Positions 8,613-18,400 of a DNA stretch of 64,000 nucleotides are shown one piece after another. The notes below the pieces were generated by a model, which made no database searches, was not told the DNA's origin, and saw nothing but the letters and a program-made list of their open reading frames with translations. This DNA comes from Chitinimonas_A lacunae (GTDB lineage Bacteria; Pseudomonadota; Gammaproteobacteria; Burkholderiales; Chitinimonadaceae). The stretch lies in assembly GCF_042650885.1 (NCBI RefSeq), contig NZ_JBHSBU010000001.1:620001-684000 (forward strand), in the 5' to 3' direction. The number at the start of each line of letters is the position of its first letter. Within the stretch, counting starts at the first letter, position 1. The translations under genes were made by a program, and so were the position numbers.

Positions 8613-9036
8613 TGACCACCGCACGAAGGTGCTGACGCGGGCAATCGTGGCCGGCATCCAGTCCCGGATCAAGGACTGCCCGCCCGTGGAGGCTCACCCC
8701 GAGATCGACGGCGCGCTGCCCGTTCCCCTGATCGCCATCGAGCTGGCGTCGATAGAGCCGGTCGAGATTCGGGACGGTGCCGGCGACTTCCGCCTGCTGT
8801 ATCAGGCGCGCGTGGTTCTCGATCCTCTCGTGCCCGGCGCAGCACTCGAAGCGCCCGCCATGGCGAGCGACATCGCTTGCGCGGTGGCCGGACAGGACTG
8901 GGGGCTGGCCGTCGGCCCGGCCCAACTGGTCGGCGACATCGGCCAGGACGGCATGGACCCCAAGCTCGACGCCTATCTGGTCTGGCTGATCGAGTGGACG
9001 CACTTGGTCTGGCTCGACGGTAAGCCCTGGACCTGA
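8596..9036 (+). CDS. Tail terminator / gpU-like protein
   Basis: The 146-residue product overlaps the Z-like gene by 17 bases. It has a helix (KVLTRAIVAGIQSRI) and then strands with a duplex arrangement as in tail terminator proteins, and it sits where lambda has U. Tail terminators cap the tail tube at the correct length. Sequence resemblance is weak, so the call leans on gene order. An intrinsic terminator follows within 25 bases. Confidence 0.55.
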   Translation: MAALPDDHRTKVLTRAIVAGIQSRIKDCPPVEAHPEIDGALPVPLIAIELASIEPVEIRDGAGDFRLLYQARVVLDPLVPGAALEAPAMASDIACAVAGQDWGLAVGPAQLVGDIGQDGMDPKLDAYLVWLIEWTHLVWLDGKPWT

Positions 9037-9057
9037 TCACCACCAACCACACCCGAG

Positions 9058-9082
9058 GGGCCGCAGACGCGGCCCTTTTCCT
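9058..9082 (+). terminator. Intrinsic terminator after the tail-terminator gene
   Basis: GGGCCGC (9058-9064) pairs with GCGGCCC (9069-9075) over a 4-base loop, followed by TTTTCCTTTT. The ribosome-binding site of the next gene begins right behind it. Confidence 0.65.
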
Positions 9083-9095
9083 TTTGGAGAACCGC

Positions 9096-9302
9096 ATGCG
9101 CGTCACTCGCGAATTGCTGAAACCGCATATCCACGCCGGCCAAGAGCTGCAGCCTGGCGCCCAGATTTCCCTCCTGCCCGGCCAAGCGCAGTGGCTCGAC
9201 GGTCTGGGCGTGACTGGCCCGCCCACTGCCGCCGCCGCACCCGCACCGACAGAACCCGAAGGCGACGCCGTTCGCCGCACTACGAAGAAGGAAAAAGCAT
9301 GA
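9096..9302 (+). CDS. Small phage tail-region protein, 68 aa
   Basis: ATG at 9096 has GGAG 7 bases upstream. The protein has a conserved-looking core (VTRELLKPHIHAGQELQPGA, then LLPGQAQWLDGLGV) and a Pro/Ala then Lys-rich tail. Such short proteins often stand before the tail tube gene in siphoviruses and are annotated only as hypothetical. The stop overlaps the tail tube ATG (ATGA), so the two are probably co-translated. Confidence 0.6.
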   Translation: MRVTRELLKPHIHAGQELQPGAQISLLPGQAQWLDGLGVTGPPTAAAAPAPTEPEGDAVRRTTKKEKA

Positions 9303-10075
9303 CCCCGTTGATTGACCGCAAGACCGAGTACTACCAGGGGCAGGGTTCTGCCTACGTGGCCGAGGTGGTGAATGGCGTGCCCGGAAAATTCCGCCATTTG
9401 GGTAACCTCGCCAGTCTCAACGTGACCCAGAAGCGCAATGTCTCGAAGCACAAGGAGAGCCAATCGGGTATGGGCATGACCGACCTCGTGCTGTACGACG
9501 ACCCCGAGATCGAGATCGAAATCCCGCTACAGAAGCTGAACGTCGCCAACCTGCTTTGGATGGTGAAAGGCTCGGCCCATGAGCTGCCGGAGCGCACCTC
9601 CACGGACGAGGCGTTCGAGGCGGGGCTGGTGGCGGGCGATCTGATCCGGCTGCCGTACCCCAACGTCTCGGACGTCCAGATTGTCGACAGCTCGGCGGCG
9701 CCGAAAACGCTGGAGCTGGGTAAACACTATCTATTCAGCCAGCAGGGCATGGTCGAATTCCTCGACCTGGATGGATTCACCCAGCCGCTCAAGCGCAGCT
9801 ACAAGGCGGGCAAAGCCACCCGGGTCGCGATGCTGACCGATACGGAGCGGGAGCATTGGCTCCGGTTCGAAGGGCTGAACCGCGCGCGCAGCAACGAGCC
9901 GCTGCTGATCGAGTACTACCGGATTCAGACGGACCTTGCCGACAAGCTCGACCTGATCACCGACAAGTTGGCCGAATTCACCGTCAAGGCGCAGGCGCTG
10001 TCCGATCCGACCAAGCCACTGACCGGTGAATACGGTCAATTCGGCTCCATCACGAAGATGGCAAAAGCTGCATAA
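9299..10075 (+). CDS. Major tail tube protein
   Basis: ATG at 9299 overlaps the stop of the small gene; the longer open frame upstream is a shadow of that gene. The 258-residue protein has no hydrophobic segment and a regular strand pattern (DLVLYDDPEIEIEIPLQKL), and ends with ALSDPTKPLTGEYGQFGSI. Position before the tape measure gene and size support tail tube. Many siphovirus tubes carry an added Ig-like domain; none is evident here. No tail-assembly chaperone gene with a frameshift is visible between it and the tape measure. Confidence 0.72.
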   Translation: MTPLIDRKTEYYQGQGSAYVAEVVNGVPGKFRHLGNLASLNVTQKRNVSKHKESQSGMGMTDLVLYDDPEIEIEIPLQKLNVANLLWMVKGSAHELPERTSTDEAFEAGLVAGDLIRLPYPNVSDVQIVDSSAAPKTLELGKHYLFSQQGMVEFLDLDGFTQPLKRSYKAGKATRVAMLTDTEREHWLRFEGLNRARSNEPLLIEYYRIQTDLADKLDLITDKLAEFTVKAQALSDPTKPLTGEYGQFGSITKMAKAA

Positions 10076-10095
10076 CTCACCGTAACCCGAATAAG

Positions 10096-10120
10096 GCCAC
10101 GCACTCGCGTGGCTTTTTCT
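10096..10120 (+). terminator. Intrinsic terminator after the tail tube gene
   Basis: GCCACGC (10096-10102) pairs with GCGTGGC (10107-10113), 4-base loop, followed by TTTTTCTTTTT. It lies only 17 bases before the tape measure start and has the same 7-bp stem and 4-base loop design as the two preceding ones. Confidence 0.75.
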
Positions 10121-10136
10121 TTTTCATGAGTCCGCC

Positions 10137-13100
10137 ATGAGCCGCAATACTGCAATCGAAATGCTGATCCGCGCCCGCACGGAAGGACGTGCGGATCTGA
10201 ACGCGCTGGCCGGCGAAATGGAAAAGCTGGGCGCGAAGGCGCGTGCCACCGGCGACCAACAGGCCCACATGTACGACCGGATCGCCGTCGGCCTGCGGGA
10301 CGCTGCTGCGCGCACCGGGAAGCTGGGCGAGATGGGGCGCCAGCTACAGACGCTGGGCGAGACGGGCGCCGTAGTGGCGGACGAAATCGACGCGCTTGTC
10401 GACGAGATGAACAAGCTGGCCCGGGCTGACGAGGGCATTGCCAAGTTTCGCGCGCTCGATGCGCAGGCCAAGGCGGCAGCGAACAGCTTCGACAAGCTGC
10501 AGCTCGAGCTGCAGGCCACGCAGACCCGCGTCGCCACTACGGCCCAGTCTGTCGCTGGACTGAGCGCCAGCGTCAACACCCAGGCCACCGTTACCACGGC
10601 GGCAAAAGACAAGCTCGCTACGCTGAGGGTGGAAACCGCCGCGGCGGCCGAGGCGGCTAAAGCCGCTGGCGTGAGCACGAAGCAGCTGACCCAGAATCAG
10701 GGCCAGCTCGACGCGTCGATGGCGCCGCTGGTGCAGCGCTATCGCGACCTGGTAGCACAGGAAAGGGCGGCATCCGCTGAGCACGCCGCCGAGAAGGCCA
10801 AGCTCGAGCAGCTCCAGGGGCAGCTGGTCTCGGTCACGCGCGAGGAGGAAAAGCTTCAGCGATCGCTTAAGGCTCAGGCCGAGGCGAGCCGGTCAGCCCA
10901 AGGCGCAATGGAAACGATGAGGTCGAATGCGGCCGCTTTGGCTGCGCAGCTCAAGACGGCTGGCGTCGACGTCAACAATCTGCAGCGGGCCAATCAGGGA
11001 CTGCGCGAGAGCTACGCTCAGTTGGTTCAGTCAGCCGCTCAGCTAAAGGTGCTGGGCGACGCCAGGCAGACCCTGGGATTGAAGGCTCACCAAGAGGTCG
11101 AGGCCGAGGTCCGCAAGTTGACCCAGGCGTACGAAACGCTGAAGAACAGCGGCAAGCTGACGGCGAAAGAGCTGACCCAGGCATACGTCGCCCTGAAACA
11201 GCAGACCGACGCACTGCGCCAGTCTGCCCAAGCTGCCGCGCAATCGTCCGGCGAGCTGCAAACCGTACTGGCCGCGACGGCGGCGAGCGCGGCGGGTTTG
11301 GCGTTCGCGGGCAAAGAAGCCATCTCGTTCGAATCAGCGATGGCCGAGGTGGCAAAAGTCGCCAACGGCACTGACGCTGAACTCGCTACGCTGGCGAATC
11401 GGCTCAAGCAAATGGCGTCGGAAGATCTGCCCTACGCCGCCACCGAACTCGCCCAGATCGCCGCTGCCGGCGCCAAGATGTTCCCGACGGCCGAGCTGGA
11501 AAAGTACGTCAGGATCGTCGGCGAAATCGGTATTGCTTTCGGGATGTCGGCCGAACAGGCCGGCACTGCGCTGTCCAACCTGCAGACCAACCTGGGGCTG
11601 AACCTCGACGAGTGCCTGAAGCTCGCCGACACCATCAATGCGTTGAACGGCAAGCTGGGCGTCGCCGAGGCGTCGATCACCGAAGTGCTGGTTCGCACGG
11701 GCAGTCTCGCCAAGCAATTCGGCCTCACCGCTGACGAGGCTGCCGGCCTATCTGCCTCGATGCTCAAGCTGGGCAAGACGCCAGAGGTAGCCGCAACAGC
11801 GCTGTCTGCCTTGCTCAACAAGCTGGCCAACGCCTCTTCACAGGGCGAGGATTTCCAGCAAGCCCTGGTCGCGATCGGGACGAGTTCGGAGCAGTTCGCC
11901 GCAGCGGTTCGGCGCAATCCTCAGCAAGCCCTGTCCGAGCTGCTGGGTACGCTCGAGCGACTCGACAACGCTACCCAGGGCCAGATCATCAGCCGCTTGT
12001 TCGGCCCCGAGTATGTGGCGTCCATTACCTCGCTGGTCAGCGCGGTTGGCACCTACAACAAGGCAATGGTCATTGCCTCCGACACCGCTAAAAACGCGGG
12101 CGCAGTGCATCGCGAGTTTAGTAACCGCATCAAGACCGCTGAAGTCCAATTGCAGTTCATGTCTAACTCGTTGCGCTACGCCGCGATCGAGCTGGGCACG
12201 ACCTTTTTGCCACTCATTAAGAAGGTGGCAAATGGAGTGGGTGAAGCCGGCCAAGCTGTCGCGCAGTTCATCCAAGAATTCCCTCGCTTGTCGTTGGCTG
12301 CCGCGGCCATCGCCGCGGTTACATCGGCGCTGGCGGCGTTGGGGCTCGCATTCGTCGGGCTGGCAGGCATTGCTGGTCCGACGATTGCGACCGTTTCCTT
12401 GGCGATCGGCAAGCTCGCGCCGGTGATGGGAACGGCGCTCACCGCCGCTCGTGGGTTGGCGGGCGGATTGGCTGCTATCGGTGCCAGCGCGGCTGGCGTG
12501 CTGGCGGCCGGTGCCGCCGGCTACGGTCTTGGAAAGGTGCTGAGCGACAACTCGGTCTGGGCACGACAACTCGGCGTTGCGATGGTCGCGATGGTCGAAA
12601 GCACCAAGCTGGCGTTTAGGGGAATGGCCGAGACCGTTCGCGCCGCATTCAGCAGCACCGATACGGTGGCCGCTGCTGTGGCGCGCAACAGGCAGCAGTT
12701 CGACGACCTGAAGAAGACCCTGAAAGAGCTGTGGGATGAGGCTGAAAAGGGGCCGCCCAAGGCCGCCGAAGCCGCGCAGCAAGTCGCGACGGAGCTGGAG
12801 AAACACCGCGCCAACGTCAAGGCTACGGAGGAAGCCTACAAGGGGCTGAGCGAAGGGGCCAAGACCGCGCTAATCCAGCTGGCTGAGGCGGCAAAGGACG
12901 GCTCCGTCGGCGCACAGCAGCTATCCGACGCGATCGACAAAGCCATTCAGGCGGCCGACAGTCCCGAGGCGTTCAAGAAGATTCAGGAGCAGCTCAAGGG
13001 GTTGTTGGACAGCGGCAAGCTGACCCAGACCACGTTCGATGAGCTGTCCAAATCGATAACCATCACAGCCAACGCTCAAGCCGAGGCGCTGAGGCAGCAG

Positions 13101-15047
13101 CAAGAAGAGGCGCGTGCAAGTGAGGAAGCGCTGGCGGGCGTCTCCGGCAAAGCCAAGGAGGCGCTGGCCGCGCTGATCAAGCTGCGCGAAGACGGGAAGG
13201 CATCCGCCGATGAGCTGAAGACCGCGGTCGTGGCGGCGATCGACGCGGCAGACAGCCCGGCCGCCTTCGATGGGATTCGCAAGCAGCTCAGCGCGTTGAT
13301 GGTCGATGGCAAGCTGACTCAGGCCACGTTCGATGAGCTGACGAAGTCGATCGAGGAGGCCGGCAACCAACTGGGCAAGCCGCTGGATCAGGCCGCCGAC
13401 CTCGTCCGCGCGCTCAAAGGCGTGGGCGATGTTGCCAAGCAATCCAGCGAAGAAGCCGGCCGGCAGATTGAAGCCAACATCGGCGGTCGTCTCTCAAAGC
13501 TTCGCGACGAAGACCTGCCGGCAGTCGCGCGCGCCGTCGAGAAAGAGTTCGGGAAGATGTCGGCGGCCGCCAAGGTGGTCGCGGGCGAAGCGCTGAAGCG
13601 GCTGGGCATCGACGCCGATCTTGCGCTCGAGGGTATTTCGAGCGAAGCCAAGAAGGCGGCGGCCTCGCTCGAGGCATTGGGCGCCACAGGCGCAGCGACC
13701 GCGCGCGGATTGAAACTGGCGCTCGATGAGGCGCTGACGAAAGCCGACACGCCGGCCGCCGTGGACAAGATCCGAGTCGTCGTCAAATCCTTGGGCGAAG
13801 CGGGCAGGCTCAGCGGTGATCAGCTCGTCCGTGCGCTCGATGCCGTCAATCAGCGCGCTAAGGAGGTTTCGCTGTCAGTGTCCGAGCTGGAGGAAGACTT
13901 CCAGCGGCTGGGCATCACCAGTGCGGCAGCTATGCAGGCTCAAGCGGAAGCCGCGCAAACGTCGCTGCGCCGGGTTGAGGAAGCCTATCGATCCGGCAAG
14001 GCAACGGCGCTGGATTACGCCGGGGCAGCTCAAGCGGCGCTCGCCGCTGTAGAGAAAGTCGGTACCGATACCGAAGTGGCTATGGCGCGCGCCAAGGATG
14101 AGATGGCCGAGGCCGCCGTCACGGCGAGCGAGTTTAGAGGGGCGGCGGAACGAGCCGGGCTGATTGCCAAGAAAGCTGGCGAGGATGCTGCCACCGCCGC
14201 CAATAAGGCCAAGACCGCCGTCCAGGAGCAGGGGGCCGCCGCAGAGCAGGGCGCCGAGAAGCAAGCGAAAGCCGTCGAGAAAGTCGTCATCGCTTACGAA
14301 AAACTCGGCCTGTCGCTGAAAGCCTCTAAGCGTCTGGCCCAAGAAATCGACCTCGCCAACCAACAGGCCGGCGCCTCATCCGAAACCGCGATTGCGGCAA
14401 TGGAACGGGCGCAGCAGTCCGTGAAATCCCAGCTCGCCGCAGCTGCTGCGCTGACCCAACAGTACGAGCAGATGCAGGTCGCGATCGGCGACCAAATCCC
14501 CACTCTTGATCGACTCCGCAACCAGTTCGACGCGCTCGATGATGCTCAACTGGAAGGGTTGCAGTCGGCGCTCGACGGCGCGCGCCAGCGCGTCATTGAC
14601 CTTCGGAACGAAGTCCGCGACGCAGCGGCCGCGCTCGATGAAATGGCCGACGGTTTGCGCGACGAAATCGACCAGGAAGACGGGAACGACCAAGCCGTGC
14701 TAGCGCGTAAGTACGCGAAGGAGAAGGCGCGCCTGGACGAGCAGCGTGCCAAGGGCGGCGGAGATGCTGACGTTGAGCGGTCCTACCGGGAAGCTCTGAC
14801 TCTGCTGCAAGAGAAGCAGCGGCGCGAAGAGACGGAGGCGAAAGCCAAGGCCGCCGAGCGCGCCAAGTCCGATATCGACAAGCCCAAGACAGCCCGGCCT
14901 GAAGCCACCCCATCCACCACAAAAACCGAACGCATCGAGATCGTCGTCGGCGGCCGCGAGCGGTCGATCGACGTCGCCGAGGGGCAGGGCGCCACCGTGC
15001 GCGACATCCTCGACGAGATCGCTCGAGCGAAACAGGTATCCCTATGA
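10137..15047 (+). CDS. Tail tape measure protein
   Basis: The 1636-residue protein sets tail length and is ejected with DNA. Residues 1-370 are mostly coiled coil. The TP901-type core starts near residue 395 (SFESAMAEVAKVANGT) and runs to about 690. Gly/Ala-rich hydrophobic segments at about 717-800 may be membrane-active. Residues 900-1245 contain three related copies of a 75-residue module, then more coiled coil to the end. By the rule of about 0.15 nm per residue, the tail would be near 245 nm. Its stop overlaps the next gene (ATGA). Confidence 0.93.
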   Translation: MSRNTAIEMLIRARTEGRADLNALAGEMEKLGAKARATGDQQAHMYDRIAVGLRDAAARTGKLGEMGRQLQTLGETGAVVADEIDALVDEMNKLARADEGIAKFRALDAQAKAAANSFDKLQLELQATQTRVATTAQSVAGLSASVNTQATVTTAAKDKLATLRVETAAAAEAAKAAGVSTKQLTQNQGQLDASMAPLVQRYRDLVAQERAASAEHAAEKAKLEQLQGQLVSVTREEEKLQRSLKAQAEASRSAQGAMETMRSNAAALAAQLKTAGVDVNNLQRANQGLRESYAQLVQSAAQLKVLGDARQTLGLKAHQEVEAEVRKLTQAYETLKNSGKLTAKELTQAYVALKQQTDALRQSAQAAAQSSGELQTVLAATAASAAGLAFAGKEAISFESAMAEVAKVANGTDAELATLANRLKQMASEDLPYAATELAQIAAAGAKMFPTAELEKYVRIVGEIGIAFGMSAEQAGTALSNLQTNLGLNLDECLKLADTINALNGKLGVAEASITEVLVRTGSLAKQFGLTADEAAGLSASMLKLGKTPEVAATALSALLNKLANASSQGEDFQQALVAIGTSSEQFAAAVRRNPQQALSELLGTLERLDNATQGQIISRLFGPEYVASITSLVSAVGTYNKAMVIASDTAKNAGAVHREFSNRIKTAEVQLQFMSNSLRYAAIELGTTFLPLIKKVANGVGEAGQAVAQFIQEFPRLSLAAAAIAAVTSALAALGLAFVGLAGIAGPTIATVSLAIGKLAPVMGTALTAARGLAGGLAAIGASAAGVLAAGAAGYGLGKVLSDNSVWARQLGVAMVAMVESTKLAFRGMAETVRAAFSSTDTVAAAVARNRQQFDDLKKTLKELWDEAEKGPPKAAEAAQQVATELEKHRANVKATEEAYKGLSEGAKTALIQLAEAAKDGSVGAQQLSDAIDKAIQAADSPEAFKKIQEQLKGLLDSGKLTQTTFDELSKSITITANAQAEALRQQQEEARASEEALAGVSGKAKEALAALIKLREDGKASADELKTAVVAAIDAADSPAAFDGIRKQLSALMVDGKLTQATFDELTKSIEEAGNQLGKPLDQAADLVRALKGVGDVAKQSSEEAGRQIEANIGGRLSKLRDEDLPAVARAVEKEFGKMSAAAKVVAGEALKRLGIDADLALEGISSEAKKAAASLEALGATGAATARGLKLALDEALTKADTPAAVDKIRVVVKSLGEAGRLSGDQLVRALDAVNQRAKEVSLSVSELEEDFQRLGITSAAAMQAQAEAAQTSLRRVEEAYRSGKATALDYAGAAQAALAAVEKVGTDTEVAMARAKDEMAEAAVTASEFRGAAERAGLIAKKAGEDAATAANKAKTAVQEQGAAAEQGAEKQAKAVEKVVIAYEKLGLSLKASKRLAQEIDLANQQAGASSETAIAAMERAQQSVKSQLAAAAALTQQYEQMQVAIGDQIPTLDRLRNQFDALDDAQLEGLQSALDGARQRVIDLRNEVRDAAAALDEMADGLRDEIDQEDGNDQAVLARKYAKEKARLDEQRAKGGGDADVERSYREALTLLQEKQRREETEAKAKAAERAKSDIDKPKTARPEATPSTTKTERIEIVVGGRERSIDVAEGQGATVRDILDEIARAKQVSL
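12838..13865 (+). repeat. Three-copy coding repeat in the tape measure gene
   Basis: Modules at about 12838-13060, 13132-13358 and 13628-13865 each encode about 75 residues starting G-x-S-x-x-A-K, followed by A-D-[ST]-P-x-A and [GK]-[KR]-L. Copies 1 and 2 are closest and both contain TFDEL; copy 3 is diverged. A weaker fourth segment may follow near 13915. Copy number in such modules could change tail length. Confidence 0.6.
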
Positions 15048-15439
15048 CCCTGCGACACCACTACCTCGACGGCATCCGCTTGCCGGATCTGCCTTGGCCT
15101 GACGAGTGCGACTGGACGCCAGTCGGTCAGTCCGTCGAACGCGGCCTCGACGGCGCGCTAATCGTGCAAGTCAGCGCCTGCCAAGCCGGCAGGCCGATCA
15201 CGCTTGCCGGCGGTGACGACCACGCATGGGTCCAGCGCGCCACGCTCGACCAGCTCTACAGCCTCGCCTTGCAGCCCGGCCGAGTCATGGCCCTGACGCT
15301 GGCAGACGGCCGACGCTGGTCCGTGATTTTCCGGCACGGCGAGACGCCGATCGAGGCTCGCCCCAAGCGCCGCAAAGTCGCCGCTGATCCGGACGACTGG
15401 TACACCCTCACCCTTCGATTTCTGAGCGTAGACGCATGA
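15044..15439 (+). CDS. Phage tail protein, 131 aa, unassigned
   Basis: This gene overlaps the tape measure stop and the start of the next gene, both as ATGA. The 131-residue protein is beta-rich with Trp-containing strands (WTPVGQSVERGLDGAL, then WSVIFRHGETPIEARP). Small proteins of this kind follow the tape measure gene in several siphoviruses and are likely distal-tail components. I do not recognise a named family. Confidence 0.6.
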   Translation: MTLRHHYLDGIRLPDLPWPDECDWTPVGQSVERGLDGALIVQVSACQAGRPITLAGGDDHAWVQRATLDQLYSLALQPGRVMALTLADGRRWSVIFRHGETPIEARPKRRKVAADPDDWYTLTLRFLSVDA

Positions 15440-18400
15440 TCAAAGACGACGATATCGTACTCGCGGAGCCTGAGCGGCTTGGCGACGATCCAGATGCAGG
15501 CGGCCCGATTAGCGGCCGCCTTATTATTTCCGGTCGCGAAAATAACCTGTTCGCCGACATCAGCCCGACCGACCGCATCAAAGGGTCCGTCGCGCTGGCG
15601 AAATGCTTCGTCGCAGTGCGTGGCATCGGCGCCGAACCCCTGTTCGATCCCCTTATATATATTAGTGCCCGACCCCGTGATCCCCGGGTCTCCGTGACCC
15701 TGTTCGGCACCCCGGATTCCACGGACCGCCGCCGCCACGCCCGTGACCGGGTCGAGCGCTATCTCGCGCGCGGTACGCGCTGGGCGGGGCAGCTGCTGGA
15801 GCGCCAGCTCCAGGGGCAGCGCTCGATTGCGATCATCCAGCGCGAGACGGCGCCGCTCCCGAAAATTGGTCAGGTTTTCGTGTTGATCCAAGACGAAGGC
15901 CGGCCCACGGAATACGAACAATACGTTCGCATCACCAAGCAAACCGACGTGGTCCGCGAGTTCACGGTCAACCTCGGCAGCTCGCTGCACACTTTCCGCC
16001 GCCGCGTGATCACCGCCGAGATTTCCGACCCGCTCCGTCGCGACTTCACTGGTACGGCACCGAGTCCGGTGGACGACGCCGGCGCTGGCGCAGTCATCCG
16101 CGAGACGGTCACCGCAAACGCTGCCCGCTACTACGGCGCCATGTCGTTGACCCGGCCCGGCAAGCCCGGCGAGTTCAGCATCCGCGTCGACAGCCCGTAT
16201 AGCCGGCTCGTCCCCAGCGCGCAGACCGAGACGCAGCTCGTCCAGCTGTCGGCGGCAGGCCAAAGCGTTGCGCTCTTCGACGCGGGTAACAGCGAAGTCT
16301 CGCTCGTCGTGGCCAGCGCAGTCGCGCCCGGCGCGTCAATGCACGTCGGCTCCCCAATCCTGCCCGGCTCGCTCCAGATCTCACGCGGTGGCACCGACAA
16401 AATGACCGATGTCGGCGGCCGGCTCATGCTCGCCGGCGGCGAAGTCGGTCGCGTCGATTACGTTGGCGGCAAGATCGATTTCAACGTCGAGTGCCCGACG
16501 TGGCCGGGCGCAAAAACGGTCCGATTCATGCCGGCCGCCGCCGCCCACCGCGCGACGAATTCGTGGTCGATCCCAGTCACGGCCGAGTCGCGTGCGCAGA
16601 ATCTGGTCGTGACCCTTGTGCCGGCGCCGGCTCCCGGCACCGTCACGCTGAGCTACCGTGCCGCTGAGCGCTGGACCGACCTGCGCGACGATGCGGCAGG
16701 TGGCATGCGTGCGGCGGAAGCAAGTCTCGGTGCCGGCACGCAGGACTACGAATCAGGAACGCTCGCCGCGACGCTCGGCGCGCTGCCCGATGTTGGTAGC
16801 GCGATCATCATTACCTGGTGCGGCCGAGTTGCGCTCTTCAACAGGGCAAACACACCGATGCACGTCGGCGTCCAGCTCCAGGCCGAGCTGCCGGCAGATA
16901 AACCGATGACTCCGGGCTCTGTCGCAATCGAGTGGCCGACCGACAATGGCACGGCGACGGCGGTGGACAACAAGATGGGCGGCCTGAGCGGCGACGCCAC
17001 GGGACGACTCGATTATGCGCACGGCCGGATTCTGCTGCGGCCCGCGCGCCTGCCCTCCACCGGGCAGGGCTATCGCGTCACGCTGGGTGTCGCCGCATTA
17101 CCCCTCAAAATCTACCAGCCCGGCCCGGTCTCCGAAACCGGCGATCCAGTCGGCGTCGTGCTGCCGGACGAGTGGGTGCGCGGCTCGCTGCGATTCGGCG
17201 TCGTGTATGCGCGCAACGGCAAACCGTACGAGCTGCAGCTCATCGATAACGGGGCAGGGCAACTGCTGGACCCCAATGGCGGGGCCGTCGGCACGATCAA
17301 CTACGAAACCAAAACCGTCGGCATCCAGCGCTATCGCGAGTTTCCGGACGTTGGTTTCGGACTGTTCGCCACCGGCAATCAAGCGCCGACCGCCGTCACG
17401 ATCGAGGCCGGCAGCCCGCAGTTCAGGTTGTCGAGCTTCACCGGTGCGCGCTACCAGGTCGGCACCGCTGCACCGCCGACCGTGATTGATGCGGTCGCGA
17501 CCGAGATCGCCGTGGACCTCGTCAGCAATAGCGGCGAGCGGATCGTGCCCGGGTCCGTCCGCTTCAAGCTCGGCGGCCGGACCTACGTCGATCGCGTTGG
17601 CTCGCTCTACACCGATATCGACCCGGCGACGGGCTCGGGTATCCATGCGGGCGTAATCGACTACGGCTCGGGCCGCTGCGTGCTGTCGGTCTGGACGGTT
17701 GGCGCGCCGCTCGATCCCCAGATTGAATCGCTGGCGACGGCAATGGGTGGTCTTCTCGTTGGGGGCATTTCGTTCCGAACGCCTCTCGCGCCGATCAAGC
17801 CGAACTCGCTGAATCTGGTCGTGCCGGCGGATGGTGGTGGGACGGTATCGGTACAGGACAACGGCGATGGGACGGTCAGTGGCGCCGGTTTCGAGGGTAC
17901 GGCAGACCTGCAGACCGGGGTGGTACATGTGCGGTTTGGGGATTGGGTTATCGCGTCCGGAAACGAAAAAGAGTGGTGGTTTAAACCTGATCTCGTTAGA
18001 GCTGATGGCAGGATTTTTAGGCCACGTCTCTATGACCCGGTGGGCATGCGCTACAACGCCATCGCCTACAGCTACCTACCCATGAGCGCCGAGCTTCTCG
18101 GCCTAGATCCCGTCAGGCTGCCGAGCGATGGCCGTGTCCCGATTGTCCGCCCCGGCGACGTGGTAGCGATCCACCACACGGCCCGAAAACTTGCCTCGGC
18201 TGCGGCACCCGGCGTCCGGATCGATGTCGGGCGGAATCGGCTCGTCGAAGTGCGCGTCATCGATGCCCTCGACAAAGAGCTGCCGCGCTCGATGTATGCG
18301 GCGGATCTCGACGGTGGCGTCGTGACGCTCGGCGCCGCGCTGGACCTGACCGGCTATACGCCGCCGCTCGCGGTGGAGCACCGCGTCGAAGATCAGTCGC

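Noticed and set aside
13388..13786. Minus-strand frames inside the tape measure gene
   Set aside because: High-GC shadow frames without start signals; the plus-strand gene is clear.
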